Assembly (NCBI GenBank): GCA_910577505.1
Contig: CAJTLN010000002.1
Coordinates: forward strand, 124,001-188,000
Source of the DNA: an uncultured Bacilli bacterium
GTDB lineage: Bacteria; Bacillota_I; Bacilli_A; RF39; UBA660
Reading direction: 5' to 3'
DNA length: 64,000 bases
Shown: piece by piece, positions 42,881-51,596 of the stretch
Layout: the number at the start of each line of letters is the position of its first letter
Position numbering within the stretch: the first letter of the stretch is position 1
The notes under the pieces: generated by a model
What the model was told of the DNA's origin: nothing
Databases searched by the model: none
The model's input: only the letters and a program-made list of their open reading frames with translations
Made by a program: the position numbers and the translations under genes

Positions 42881-43879
42881 ATGGATGAAAGACAAAAAGA
42901 ACTACTTAAAGAAATAGTAGAGTCTTATATTAAAAGTGTTAAACCTGTTGGTAGCCAAGCATTGTGTAAGAAGTTTAAATTATCTTCTGCAACAATTAGA
43001 AATGAAATGGCTACTTTAGAAAAATTGGGATATATTGAAAAAAATCATGTATCTAGTGGTAGAGTTCCTAGTGAACGAGGATACAAATATTATGTAGAAC
43101 ATTTAATGCAACCTAAAGAATTAAATGGAGAAGAAATGTTAAAGCTACAAACGATATGTCATAATCAACAGTTACAGGTAAGTGACGCAATTGCAAAATG
43201 TATGGAAATTATTGCTGATATAACTAATTATACTAGTGTTGTATTGGGCAAAAATTCAAATGATAATAATTTGCAACAAGTTAATATGATTCCACTTGAT
43301 AATAATCAAGTAATTGCTCTGGTTTGTACTAACAAAGGTATTGTAGAAAATAAAAAGTTTAGGATACCAGAAAATATATTTATGGAAGAACTAGTTAAGA
43401 CTTGTGAAATCATTAATAAGATGTTAGTTGGAACGCCAATTGATGAAGTAAGTCAAAGATTAGAATATGATATTAAGCCTATTATAAGTAAAACTATTAA
43501 TCAATATGAAAAAGTTTATGAAATATTCTATGATGCATTTAATGATTTTACCAAAAATAGTGCCAATGTATATTTTAGTGGTAAGACTAATATTTTAAAA
43601 CAACCTGAATATGATAATATTGAAGAAATTAAAAGGATTGTTAATAAATTCGAAGACGAATCTTTGGTTAGAAAAATCGAATGTAAGAGTGAAGGAATTA
43701 ATGTTTATATTGGAGAAGAGTCAGAATTTGATCCAAATGTCACAATAATTAAAAGTAAGTATAACATTAATGGAGAGGAAGGCACTATTGCTATAGTTGG
43801 TCCTAAAAGGATGGAATATGATAAAGTAATAGGATTACTTGAATACATTAATGAAGAATTTAAAAGTAAAGATGAATAA
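42881..43879 (+). CDS. hrcA: Heat-inducible transcription repressor HrcA
   Basis: The 332-residue protein has the HrcA winged helix at its start (MDERQKELLKEIVESYI, VGSQALCKKFKLSSATIRNEMATLEKLGYI, SSGRVPSERGYKYYV) and a GAF-like C-terminal half ending VIGLLEYINEEF. HrcA binds CIRCE and represses chaperone operons until GroEL is overloaded. I start at the ATG at 42881 after ATGGTGGTG; the GTG or ATG codons upstream give no conserved residues. It is the first gene of the operon it controls. Confidence 0.95.
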   Translation: MDERQKELLKEIVESYIKSVKPVGSQALCKKFKLSSATIRNEMATLEKLGYIEKNHVSSGRVPSERGYKYYVEHLMQPKELNGEEMLKLQTICHNQQLQVSDAIAKCMEIIADITNYTSVVLGKNSNDNNLQQVNMIPLDNNQVIALVCTNKGIVENKKFRIPENIFMEELVKTCEIINKMLVGTPIDEVSQRLEYDIKPIISKTINQYEKVYEIFYDAFNDFTKNSANVYFSGKTNILKQPEYDNIEEIKRIVNKFEDESLVRKIECKSEGINVYIGEESEFDPNVTIIKSKYNINGEEGTIAIVGPKRMEYDKVIGLLEYINEEFKSKDE

Positions 43880-43938
43880 TTTATGTGAGTAATTTTGGAC
43901 TTACTATAAATTTTACTTGTAGAAGAGGAGACTAAAAA

Positions 43939-44562
43939 ATGGAAGAAAATAAAAATACTCCAGTTCAAGAAGAAACAAAAGTAGTAGAGGAAGTAGAAAA
44001 AGCTGTGAAAGAGGAAGTAGCAGAAGAAACAAATAATACTACTGAAGTTAGTAATGAAGAAACTCCTAAGAAAGAAGAAAAGAAAAGCTTTTTTAAGAAA
44101 AAAGACGATACAGAATTAAAGAAACTTAAAGAAGAAAATGAGATATTAAAAGATAAATTCTTAAGAGTTAATGCTGAAATGCAAAATATGAGAAGAAGAA
44201 TGGAAGAAGAAAAATCTAATCTTCTTAAATATGAAGGGGAAGAATTGATTAAAAGATTACTTCCAATCGTAGATAATTTTGAAAGAGCTATAGGAATGGA
44301 TGATACTAATTTAGAAGATGAAGTAAGTAAGTTCTTAAGTGGATTTAAAATGATCTATGGAAATTTAAATAGTACATTACAAGGATATGAAATTATTGCA
44401 ATGGACTCATTAAATAAGCCTTTTGATCCTAATACTATGGAAGCGGTTTTAGCTGAACCAGTTGAAGGAATGGAACCTAATATTGTAGTAGATGTTTTAC
44501 AAAAAGGTTATACTTATAAAGGTAAAGTTATTAGACATGCTATGGTAAAGGTTAGCAAATAA
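43939..44562 (+). CDS. grpE: Nucleotide exchange factor GrpE
   Basis: GrpE makes DnaK release ADP. The 207-residue product has a long acidic, Lys/Glu-rich N-terminal tail (~60 residues), then the long coiled coil (LKKLKEENEILKDKFLRVNAEMQNMRRRMEEEK), the four-helix part (LPIVDNFERAIG), and the C-terminal beta wing ending GKVIRHAMVKVSK. Length is typical for a Gram-positive GrpE. AGAGGAGA precedes the ATG. Confidence 0.95.
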   Translation: MEENKNTPVQEETKVVEEVEKAVKEEVAEETNNTTEVSNEETPKKEEKKSFFKKKDDTELKKLKEENEILKDKFLRVNAEMQNMRRRMEEEKSNLLKYEGEELIKRLLPIVDNFERAIGMDDTNLEDEVSKFLSGFKMIYGNLNSTLQGYEIIAMDSLNKPFDPNTMEAVLAEPVEGMEPNIVVDVLQKGYTYKGKVIRHAMVKVSK

Positions 44563-44625
44563 TAACAAAATAAACATAAATTTAATTATACAAATTATAC
44601 AAAAATATAGAAAAGAGAGATAATT

Positions 44626-46452
44626 ATGGGAAAAATTATTGGTATAGATTTAGGTACAACAAACTCATGTGTTGCAGTACTTGAAGGTGGAGAACCACAC
44701 GTTATAACTAATCCAGAAGGAAATAGAACAACTCCTTCAGTAGTTGCTTTTAAAGGTGATGAAGAATTAGTTGGTGAAACTGCTAAAAGACAAGCCGTTA
44801 CAAATGTAGATAATACAATTGCTTCAATTAAAAGAAAAATAGGTACTAAAGAAAAAGTTAGTGCTAATGGTAAGAAATATACTCCAGAAGAAATAAGTGC
44901 AAAGATTTTAATGAAATTAAAGAGCGATGCAGAAGCTTATTTAGGAGAAAAAGTTACAGAAGCAGTTATTACTGTTCCTGCATACTTTAATGACGCTCAA
45001 AGACAAGCTACTAAGAACGCTGGTAAGATTGCTGGTTTAGATGTTAAACGTATTATTAATGAACCAACAGCCGCAGCTTTAGCTTATGGTATTGATAAAC
45101 AAGAAAATGCTCATACAGTATTAGTTTATGACTTAGGTGGAGGAACATTCGATGTTTCAATTCTAGACTTAGGTGATGGTGTATTTGAAGTTAAATCAAC
45201 ATCAGGAAATAATAAACTTGGTGGAGATGATTTTGACCAAAGAATTATGGATTATTTAGTAGCAGAATTTAAGAAAGAAAATGGTGTTGATTTATCAAAT
45301 GATAAAATGGCAATGCAACGTATTAAGGATGCTGCTGAAAAAGCTAAAAAAGATTTATCTGGTATGACTTCAACACAAATTAATATTCCATTTATTACTC
45401 AAAATGAAAATGGACCATTACATTTAGATGTAACATTATCAAGAGCTAAATTTGAAGAAATCAATATGGATTTATTTGAAAGTACTTTAGATCCAGTTAG
45501 AAAAGCACTTAAAGATGCTAAGTTAACTGCTAAAGATATTGATAAGGTATTATTAGTTGGTGGATCAACTCGTATTCCATATATTCAAGATTTAGTTAAG
45601 AAAGAATTAGGACAAGATCCTAGTAAAGGAGTTAACCCTGATGAATGTGTTGCAATTGGTGCATCTATTCAAGGTGGTGTTTTAACTGGTGAAGTTAATG
45701 ACTTAATCTTATTAGATGTAACTCCATTATCACTTGGTATTGAAACTTTAGGAAATGTTATGACAGTATTAATTCCTAGAAATACAACAATACCAGCAAG
45801 TAAGAGTCAAGTATTTAGTACTGCTGCAGATAATCAACCTGCTGTAGATATTCATATCTTACAAGGTGAAAGACCAATGGTACAAGATAATAAGACTCTA
45901 GGAAGATTCCAATTAGGAAATATTCCTCCAGCACCTAGAGGAGTTCCACAAATCGAAGTTAAATTTGATATTGATGCTAATGGTATCGTTAATGTATCTG
46001 CTAAAGATTTAGGAACTGGTAAAGAACAAAGTATTACAATTACTTCAAATACTAACTTAACTGATGAAGAAATTGATAAGATGATGAAAGAAGCAGAAGC
46101 TAATAAAGAACAGGACGAAAAACGTAAAGAAGAAGCAGAAGTAAGAAATGAAGCTGATTCATTAATCTTCCAAACTGAAAAGGCAATTAAAGATTTAGGA
46201 GATAAAGTTGATTCTGCAGATAAAGAAAAAGCTGAAGATAAAATGAAAGAATTAAAAGATGCTTTAGCTGGTGATGATTTAGATGCTATAAAAAAAGCAA
46301 AAGATGAATTACAAGAATCTGCTATGGCATTAGCTACAAAAGTTTATGAAGAAGCTGCAAAAGCAAATCAAGCTAATGCTGGCGAAGCTACTGAATCATC
46401 TGATGATGATAAACATGATAATGTACAAGAAGCTAGTTACGAAGAAAAATAA
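44626..46452 (+). CDS. dnaK: Chaperone DnaK (Hsp70)
   Basis: The 608-residue protein has all Hsp70 marks: GIDLGTTNSCVAVLEGG, EAVITVPAYFNDAQRQATK, VYDLGGGTFDVSIL, VLLVGGSTRIPYIQ and the substrate-binding domain from ~residue 365. The lid follows and ends in an acidic, Asp/Glu-rich tail. As in other Gram-positives, the lobe IIB insert of Proteobacterial DnaK is missing (TKEKVSANGKKYTPEEI). GAGAGA precedes the ATG. A hairpin with a short T run follows the gene. Confidence 0.98.
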   Translation: MGKIIGIDLGTTNSCVAVLEGGEPHVITNPEGNRTTPSVVAFKGDEELVGETAKRQAVTNVDNTIASIKRKIGTKEKVSANGKKYTPEEISAKILMKLKSDAEAYLGEKVTEAVITVPAYFNDAQRQATKNAGKIAGLDVKRIINEPTAAALAYGIDKQENAHTVLVYDLGGGTFDVSILDLGDGVFEVKSTSGNNKLGGDDFDQRIMDYLVAEFKKENGVDLSNDKMAMQRIKDAAEKAKKDLSGMTSTQINIPFITQNENGPLHLDVTLSRAKFEEINMDLFESTLDPVRKALKDAKLTAKDIDKVLLVGGSTRIPYIQDLVKKELGQDPSKGVNPDECVAIGASIQGGVLTGEVNDLILLDVTPLSLGIETLGNVMTVLIPRNTTIPASKSQVFSTAADNQPAVDIHILQGERPMVQDNKTLGRFQLGNIPPAPRGVPQIEVKFDIDANGIVNVSAKDLGTGKEQSITITSNTNLTDEEIDKMMKEAEANKEQDEKRKEEAEVRNEADSLIFQTEKAIKDLGDKVDSADKEKAEDKMKELKDALAGDDLDAIKKAKDELQESAMALATKVYEEAAKANQANAGEATESSDDDKHDNVQEASYEEK

Positions 46453-46466
46453 TTAAAATTAAGGTA

Positions 46467-46492
46467 AAAAGTTCTAGGTGACTAGAACTTTT
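46467..46492 (+). terminator. Hairpin after dnaK, possible partial terminator
   Basis: An eleven-base perfect stem AAAAGTTCTAG / CTAGAACTTTT (46467-46477 with 46482-46492), loop GTGA. Only four T follow, so it may reduce rather than stop reading into pepF and dnaJ, or protect the mRNA end. Confidence 0.6.
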
Positions 46493-46515
46493 AGCCGATA
46501 TATGGAGGAAAACTT

Positions 46516-48321
46516 ATGCAAAAATATAATAGTAGAGATGAAGTACCTGAAGAATTTAAATGGGATTTAACTCCATTCTTTAAAAATAATGACGAATTTG
46601 AAGATAGTTATAAAAAGACAAAAGAATTAGCTTTAGAATTAAAAGATTATGTTGGGTGTACTAAAGATGCTAATAGATTGTATGAATTCTTAAAAAAGCA
46701 AATAGAGTGCATTGCTTTATGGGAAGATTTATATGTTTATGCATATTTGATTAATGATCAAGAGCTTGGAATTTCAGAAAGTATGGAAAGAAAAAACAGA
46801 TCAGAACAGTTAAATACTATTTTAACTACAAATACTAGTTTTTTTGCTCCAGAGTTATTAAGATTATCAAAAGAAGAATATGATGCATTGTTTAAAAATA
46901 ATTCTAAATTAGAAGAATTTAGAGCAGATTTGGATAGTACTTATAGAGAAAAAGAACATGTTTTATCGGAGAATGAAGAAGTTATTGTAAGTCAATTAAC
47001 TGATGCAATGAATCATTTTGACGATATGTCTTCGGCTTTATTAAATAAAGAACATGATTATGGAAAAATAAAATTAGAAGATGGTAGTGTTTCTACTATT
47101 GCTCCAAATAATTTTCGTTCTTTGATGCGTAATAAAGATGAAAATATACGTAAGAGAGTTTATAACCTATTTAATAAAAAGTTAATGCAATATGCAGATA
47201 GTAATGCAATGTATTTAAATAGTTATGTTTCTATGAATGATACAATTGCTAAAATTCGTCATTATAAAGATTCTTGGAATAGTAAATTATTTGGTTTAAA
47301 TTTAAGTGATAAAGTATTTAAAACATTAGTTAAAGTTACTGAGGATGGATATGATACTTTACATAGATATTATGAATTAAAAAAGCATGCTTTAGGATTA
47401 GATACAATGCATAGATATGATTTGTATTTAGAAATGGCTAAGTCTGAAAAAGAATATAGTATACCTGAAGCACAAAAGTTAATACGTGAAGCATTAAGAC
47501 CATTAGGGGAAAAATATTTAGAAAAGTATGATAAAGTTATTAAAAATCGTTATATTGATTATTGCCAATATAAAGGGAAATGTAGCGGTGGATACTCATT
47601 TTCTACAGTGTTACAAGATTCTAGAATACTAATGAGTTATAATTATACTTTGGATTCTGTTTCAACAATAGCACATGAAGCAGGTCATAATATTCATCAT
47701 CAATTCGTAGGGGAAAATAATCCTTATCAATATCGTTTCCCATCTTCAATTGTTGCAGAAGTTGCTTCTTTAACAAATGAATGTTTACTTTCTAATTACT
47801 TAGCTGAGCATGGCGAAACAAAAGAAGAAAAATTAGCGGGTCTTGCCAACATTATGGGAGTTATTACAAGCAATTTATTTGATGCGGTAAGAGAAGGTAA
47901 ACTTGAACAAGAAATGTATCAAGAAGTACATAAAGGCGGAATGATTACTAAAGAATTCTTAAATAAAAAAGCTAAGTCTTCTTTAAAAAAATATTATGGT
48001 CCAGTTGTAAAAATGGATAAATATGCTGCTAATACATGGATAACTAGAAGTCATTATTATATGCATTTTTATCTATATAGTTATTCAATTTGCATAAGTG
48101 TTGCTTCAAATGTAGCATCTAAAATTCTTGTAGGAGATAAAAAGATGCTTGATAGTTATATGAAATTTTTATGTGCAGGATCTGATAAATGGCCTAATGA
48201 AGCATTTGCGATTTTAGGAATAGATTTAGAGGATAGTTCTGTATATGAAAATGCTATAAAGTATTTTGATTCATTAATTGATAAATATTATGAAATACTT
48301 AATGAAGATGAGGTGAAATAA
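46516..48321 (+). CDS. pepF: Oligoendopeptidase F (M3B metallopeptidase)
   Basis: The 601-residue zinc peptidase has the HEAGH site (His387, Glu388, His391) in STIAHEAGHNIHHQF. The PepF start is RDEVPEEFKWDLTPFF, the third ligand region is SSIVAEVASLTNECLL, and YHMHFYLYSYSI-like sequence lies near the end. PepF cuts short oligopeptides in the cytoplasm. The length is normal. Its stop overlaps the dnaJ start as TAATG, so it is translationally coupled into the chaperone operon, an unusual position. Confidence 0.92.
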   Translation: MQKYNSRDEVPEEFKWDLTPFFKNNDEFEDSYKKTKELALELKDYVGCTKDANRLYEFLKKQIECIALWEDLYVYAYLINDQELGISESMERKNRSEQLNTILTTNTSFFAPELLRLSKEEYDALFKNNSKLEEFRADLDSTYREKEHVLSENEEVIVSQLTDAMNHFDDMSSALLNKEHDYGKIKLEDGSVSTIAPNNFRSLMRNKDENIRKRVYNLFNKKLMQYADSNAMYLNSYVSMNDTIAKIRHYKDSWNSKLFGLNLSDKVFKTLVKVTEDGYDTLHRYYELKKHALGLDTMHRYDLYLEMAKSEKEYSIPEAQKLIREALRPLGEKYLEKYDKVIKNRYIDYCQYKGKCSGGYSFSTVLQDSRILMSYNYTLDSVSTIAHEAGHNIHHQFVGENNPYQYRFPSSIVAEVASLTNECLLSNYLAEHGETKEEKLAGLANIMGVITSNLFDAVREGKLEQEMYQEVHKGGMITKEFLNKKAKSSLKKYYGPVVKMDKYAANTWITRSHYYMHFYLYSYSICISVASNVASKILVGDKKMLDSYMKFLCAGSDKWPNEAFAILGIDLEDSSVYENAIKYFDSLIDKYYEILNEDEVK

Positions 48322-49448
48322 TGGCTAGTAGTAGAAATTATTATGATGTTTTAGGTGTTTCTAAGACGGCTACAGATGCAGAAATTAAAAGTGCATTTAG
48401 AAAATTAGCTAAACAATATCATCCAGATATTAATAAAGAGCCTGGAGCTGAGGAAAAGTTTAAAGAGATTGGTGAAGCTTACGCAGTATTAAGTGATTCT
48501 GAAAAACGTAAACAATATGATCAATTTGGGCATGAAGCATTCACACAAGGAGCTGCACAAGGTGGATTTGGTGGAGGATTCGGAGGATTTTCTGCCGATG
48601 ATATTGATTTATCTAGTATCTTCGATGATTTATTTGGTGGTGGAATGTTTGGAGGAGGATCTCGTAGAGGACAAAATAGAAATCGTCCTACGAAGGGAAG
48701 AGATTCTTTAGTAAATGTAACACTAACTTTCGAAGAAGCTGTATTTGGTTGCAAAAAAACTATTAATATAGATTTAGATTCAGAATGTGAGTCTTGTGAT
48801 GGAAAAGGTGGAAGTGGCGAAGAAACATGTTCTACTTGTGGTGGTAGAGGAAGAGTTATCACACAACAAAGAACGATGTTTGGAGTTTTCCAATCTGAAA
48901 CAACTTGCCCTGATTGTAATGGGAAAGGTAAGTCATATAAAAATGTATGTAAAAAATGTAATGGTAGTGGACATGTAGTAAAAAATAAAGAAATAGAAAT
49001 TACTGTTCCAGAAGGTGTTGATACAGGACATCAACTGCGTATTACAGGTAAAGGTGCTGCGGGATATAATGGTGGCCCTAATGGTGATATTTATATTGAA
49101 TTTAAAGTAAAAGATCATCCGTTATTTGAAAGAAAAGAAAATGATATTTATGTAGATGTACCACTTACAATTACAGAAGCGGTTTTAGGTTGTAAAAAAG
49201 AAATACCAACATTATCTGGAAGTGTAGTATTAACAATTGATGCAGGAAGTCAACCTGGAGATCAATTACGACTTAGGGGTAAAGGAGTTAAAGATCCTGT
49301 TCGAAATAAAAAAGGCGATATGTATGTTGTTTTAGATGTAGTTATTCCAGATAAATTAGATAGAAAACAAAAAGAGTTATTTAAAGAGTTAGATAAAACA
49401 GACTTAGAAACAGGTAATAGTTTTAAAAACTTTAAAAAATATCTATAA
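48321..49448 (+). CDS. dnaJ: Chaperone DnaJ (Hsp40)
   Basis: The 375-residue type I DnaJ has the J domain with the HPD triad (KQYHPDINKE), a Gly/Phe-rich linker (GGFGGGFGGFSADD), and four CxxCxGxG zinc repeats (CESCDGKG, CSTCGGRG, CPDCNGKG, CKKCNGSG). The client-binding C-terminal domains follow. It activates DnaK ATPase and delivers unfolded clients. It closes the hrcA-grpE-dnaK-pepF-dnaJ unit, starting one base inside the pepF stop. Confidence 0.97.
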   Translation: MASSRNYYDVLGVSKTATDAEIKSAFRKLAKQYHPDINKEPGAEEKFKEIGEAYAVLSDSEKRKQYDQFGHEAFTQGAAQGGFGGGFGGFSADDIDLSSIFDDLFGGGMFGGGSRRGQNRNRPTKGRDSLVNVTLTFEEAVFGCKKTINIDLDSECESCDGKGGSGEETCSTCGGRGRVITQQRTMFGVFQSETTCPDCNGKGKSYKNVCKKCNGSGHVVKNKEIEITVPEGVDTGHQLRITGKGAAGYNGGPNGDIYIEFKVKDHPLFERKENDIYVDVPLTITEAVLGCKKEIPTLSGSVVLTIDAGSQPGDQLRLRGKGVKDPVRNKKGDMYVVLDVVIPDKLDRKQKELFKELDKTDLETGNSFKNFKKYL

Positions 49449-49469
49449 GAGCTTTATAAAGCTCTTTTT
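49447..49469 (+). terminator. Intrinsic terminator of the heat-shock operon
   Basis: AAGAGCTTT (49447-49455) pairs with AAAGCTCTT (49458-49466), then T. The arm overlaps the dnaJ stop. Confidence 0.8.
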
Positions 49470-49484
49470 CTTTTTATATTTTTT

Positions 49485-49493
49485 TGTTATACT
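49485..49493 (+). promoter_or_regulatory. Extended -10 promoter
   Basis: TGT plus TATACT (49488-49493), 28 bases before the GTG start. The same TGTTATACT box stands before the next gene at 50860. Confidence 0.6.
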
Positions 49494-49520
49494 TAAAATA
49501 GTGAAAAGGGTGAAGATAAC

Positions 49521-50807
49521 GTGGCTAAATTTTGGAATATGGACAATAAATACTCAATAATTATTGTATCTATGGTTGGTGTTTTTGTTATATTAGTTAT
49601 ATTAGCTGTAATATTTAGTAACGTGAAATTTGAGGCGAAAACTGAAGGAACTGTTGCAAAAATAATTAATGATGGAGATTTAACGATAAATTATGTCGAT
49701 GGAGATATGATAGATTTTAATGATTCTAAAGAACATTCTTATGGTGTTACTATAACAAATACATCTGATGCCAAATTATACTATTCTATTTATTTTAGCT
49801 CTGCTAATGTAGATGCGAATGTAAGAATAAATGATTATGAAGGTAAAACAGTTAATGAATTAAGTGAAGATATAACTAAAAATAAGTTGATTAATCTTTA
49901 TAGTATAGAAAGTGGAGAAACATTAAGATATACAATAGTTATAAAGAGTAAAAGTAAGTTTAAAGGTAATTTAAACGTTGTTAATGAGTCTTTAACAACG
50001 GATACTTTTTCTGATTTAATATTATTAAATAACAATATCTCAGTACCTAAAACTAGAGTAGGTGAAGAAATTGCTACAAAGAATGAGGGATTAATTACGA
50101 CAATTGATAATAGAGGAACTTCTTATTATTTTAGGGGAGCAGTATTAAATAACTATGTAAAATTAGGAAATATCTTATTTAGAGTTGTTAGAATTAATGG
50201 TGATAGTACTGTAAGATTAGTTTTAGATAATGCGTTAGAAACTCAATTGGCGTATAATACAAACTCATTAGCTCAAGATCAAGAGCCTTCGTCACTAGCT
50301 TTACTTTCTGGGGCATCTATATTAACTTCATTAAATACATGGATGGAAGAGAATTTAGCTGATTATTTATCATATTTAACAGTTGGGGATTATTGTACTG
50401 ATACTAATTTTAATAATAATATAAATGGAATTAACTATTCTTCTGCATACAATAGAAATATTGTTGATAAAGAACCAGACTTATTTTGTACTGGAGAGGT
50501 ATATACTGGTAAAGTTGGATTATTGAGTGCTGATGAAGTAGTATTTGCGGGAGCATCTACTAATATACCTAATAGTAGTTATTATTTGTATAATAAAGAT
50601 ATTCAAGGGAACTATGTAACAAATAGTAGTTATTCTGTTAATTCTGCTAATAATGTAGCAATGATAAATGTAATGTCAAATGGAGCTTTTGGAGATGGTA
50701 TTCTAATAAATAATATTTCTTATGTAAGACCTGTTATAAATGTTAGTATAAGTGCTAAAGTTAAAGGGTCAGGTACATTAAAAGATCCATATATTATTGT
50801 TTCTTAA
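49521..50807 (+). CDS. Membrane-anchored protein with a YYFRG-type repeat module
   Basis: The 428-residue product starts with GTG at 49521, after GGGTG. It has one N-terminal helix (~12-34). Then comes a beta-rich region (GVTITNTSDAKLYYSIYF) and, from ~190, a module reading TSYYFRGAVLNNYVKLGNILFRVVRINGDSTVRLV, KVGLLSADEVVFAGAS and SYVRPVINVSISAKVKGSGTLKDPYIIVS. The first module of the 1297-residue GH3 protein (residues ~186-488) has the same order and words. A surface protein of the same system is likely. The alternative ATG at 49539 would shorten the basic start. Confidence 0.65.
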   Translation: MAKFWNMDNKYSIIIVSMVGVFVILVILAVIFSNVKFEAKTEGTVAKIINDGDLTINYVDGDMIDFNDSKEHSYGVTITNTSDAKLYYSIYFSSANVDANVRINDYEGKTVNELSEDITKNKLINLYSIESGETLRYTIVIKSKSKFKGNLNVVNESLTTDTFSDLILLNNNISVPKTRVGEEIATKNEGLITTIDNRGTSYYFRGAVLNNYVKLGNILFRVVRINGDSTVRLVLDNALETQLAYNTNSLAQDQEPSSLALLSGASILTSLNTWMEENLADYLSYLTVGDYCTDTNFNNNINGINYSSAYNRNIVDKEPDLFCTGEVYTGKVGLLSADEVVFAGASTNIPNSSYYLYNKDIQGNYVTNSSYSVNSANNVAMINVMSNGAFGDGILINNISYVRPVINVSISAKVKGSGTLKDPYIIVS

Positions 50808-50859
50808 TGTAAAAAAATATAAATTATTTTATTTCATTATTTATAAATGAAAAAAATGG

Positions 50860-50868
50860 TGTTATACT
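50860..50868 (+). promoter_or_regulatory. Extended -10 promoter
   Basis: TGT plus TATACT (50863-50868), 23 bases before the ATG. Confidence 0.55.
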
Positions 50869-50890
50869 CAAATGGTAGGGAGATGTAATT

Positions 50891-51559
50891 ATGAATTATT
50901 TACTAAATATTCTTGATGCAATATCAGAATCTAGTACTTTTTTCTTAGTATTAATTATTTTATTAATTATAGTTTCTCTATCTATGCTTTATTTACTTTA
51001 TGTACAAAAAAAAGAAATATCTGAAAAAAATATTGAAAGTCAGATGACTAATCAAAGACAGATAATTGAGCAGGTTGAGGAGATTAATGCTACTCCAAAT
51101 GAAGTAGTACAAGAAAATAATGAATTACAATCTGGTTTATCGACTGAAAATTCAACTGTTCAAACATCTGAATTGGTTGAGATTACGGATGATGAAATTC
51201 CAAAAGAATTAGAATATACTCAAGCTTTATGGGAGAATGATAGTTTTGATTTAAAGAGTGTTACTCAAGAATTAGAAGCATTACCAAGAGAGAAAACAAT
51301 TCAACTTACTCCTTATGAGGCTGAACAAGAAGAAAAAGCAATAATAAGTTATGATGAACTAATAGGTCAGACTGATAGAATTGATATTAATTATAATAAA
51401 TCAAAAAAAATTGAAAATGATGTTTATGTAAAACAAAGTGATTTGAATAAGAGTAATCAGTTTGAAGATAAAAGGGTTAATAAAGTTGATGTTACGACTT
51501 ATGAGCATGAAGAGGCCTTTTTAGAAGCCTTGAAGCAATTACAAAAAATATTAAATTAG
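50891..51559 (+). CDS. Hypothetical membrane-anchored acidic protein
   Basis: The 222-residue product has one membrane helix (residues ~17-40), with a basic KK on its inner side, followed by ~180 charged, Gln/Glu-rich residues. These look like a largely disordered or coiled cytoplasmic tail. It ends with a helix HEEAFLEALKQLQKIL. I recognise no domain. The topology resembles small scaffold-like proteins of cell-division or secretion sites, but this is only a shape argument. It has its own promoter and terminator. Confidence 0.55.
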   Translation: MNYLLNILDAISESSTFFLVLIILLIIVSLSMLYLLYVQKKEISEKNIESQMTNQRQIIEQVEEINATPNEVVQENNELQSGLSTENSTVQTSELVEITDDEIPKELEYTQALWENDSFDLKSVTQELEALPREKTIQLTPYEAEQEEKAIISYDELIGQTDRIDINYNKSKKIENDVYVKQSDLNKSNQFEDKRVNKVDVTTYEHEEAFLEALKQLQKILN

Positions 51560-51578
51560 GACTCTTAGGAGTCTTTTT
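51560..51578 (+). terminator. Intrinsic terminator
   Basis: GACTC, TTAG, GAGTC (51560-51573), then five T. Confidence 0.65.
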
Positions 51579-51596
51579 GTGTAGGGAGAGTATGTT

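Noticed and set aside
48521..48862. Long open frames on the minus strand and in another plus frame inside dnaJ
   Set aside because: They lie fully within a certain dnaJ gene, have Pro-rich or odd composition from its Gly-rich codons, and lack ribosome sites.
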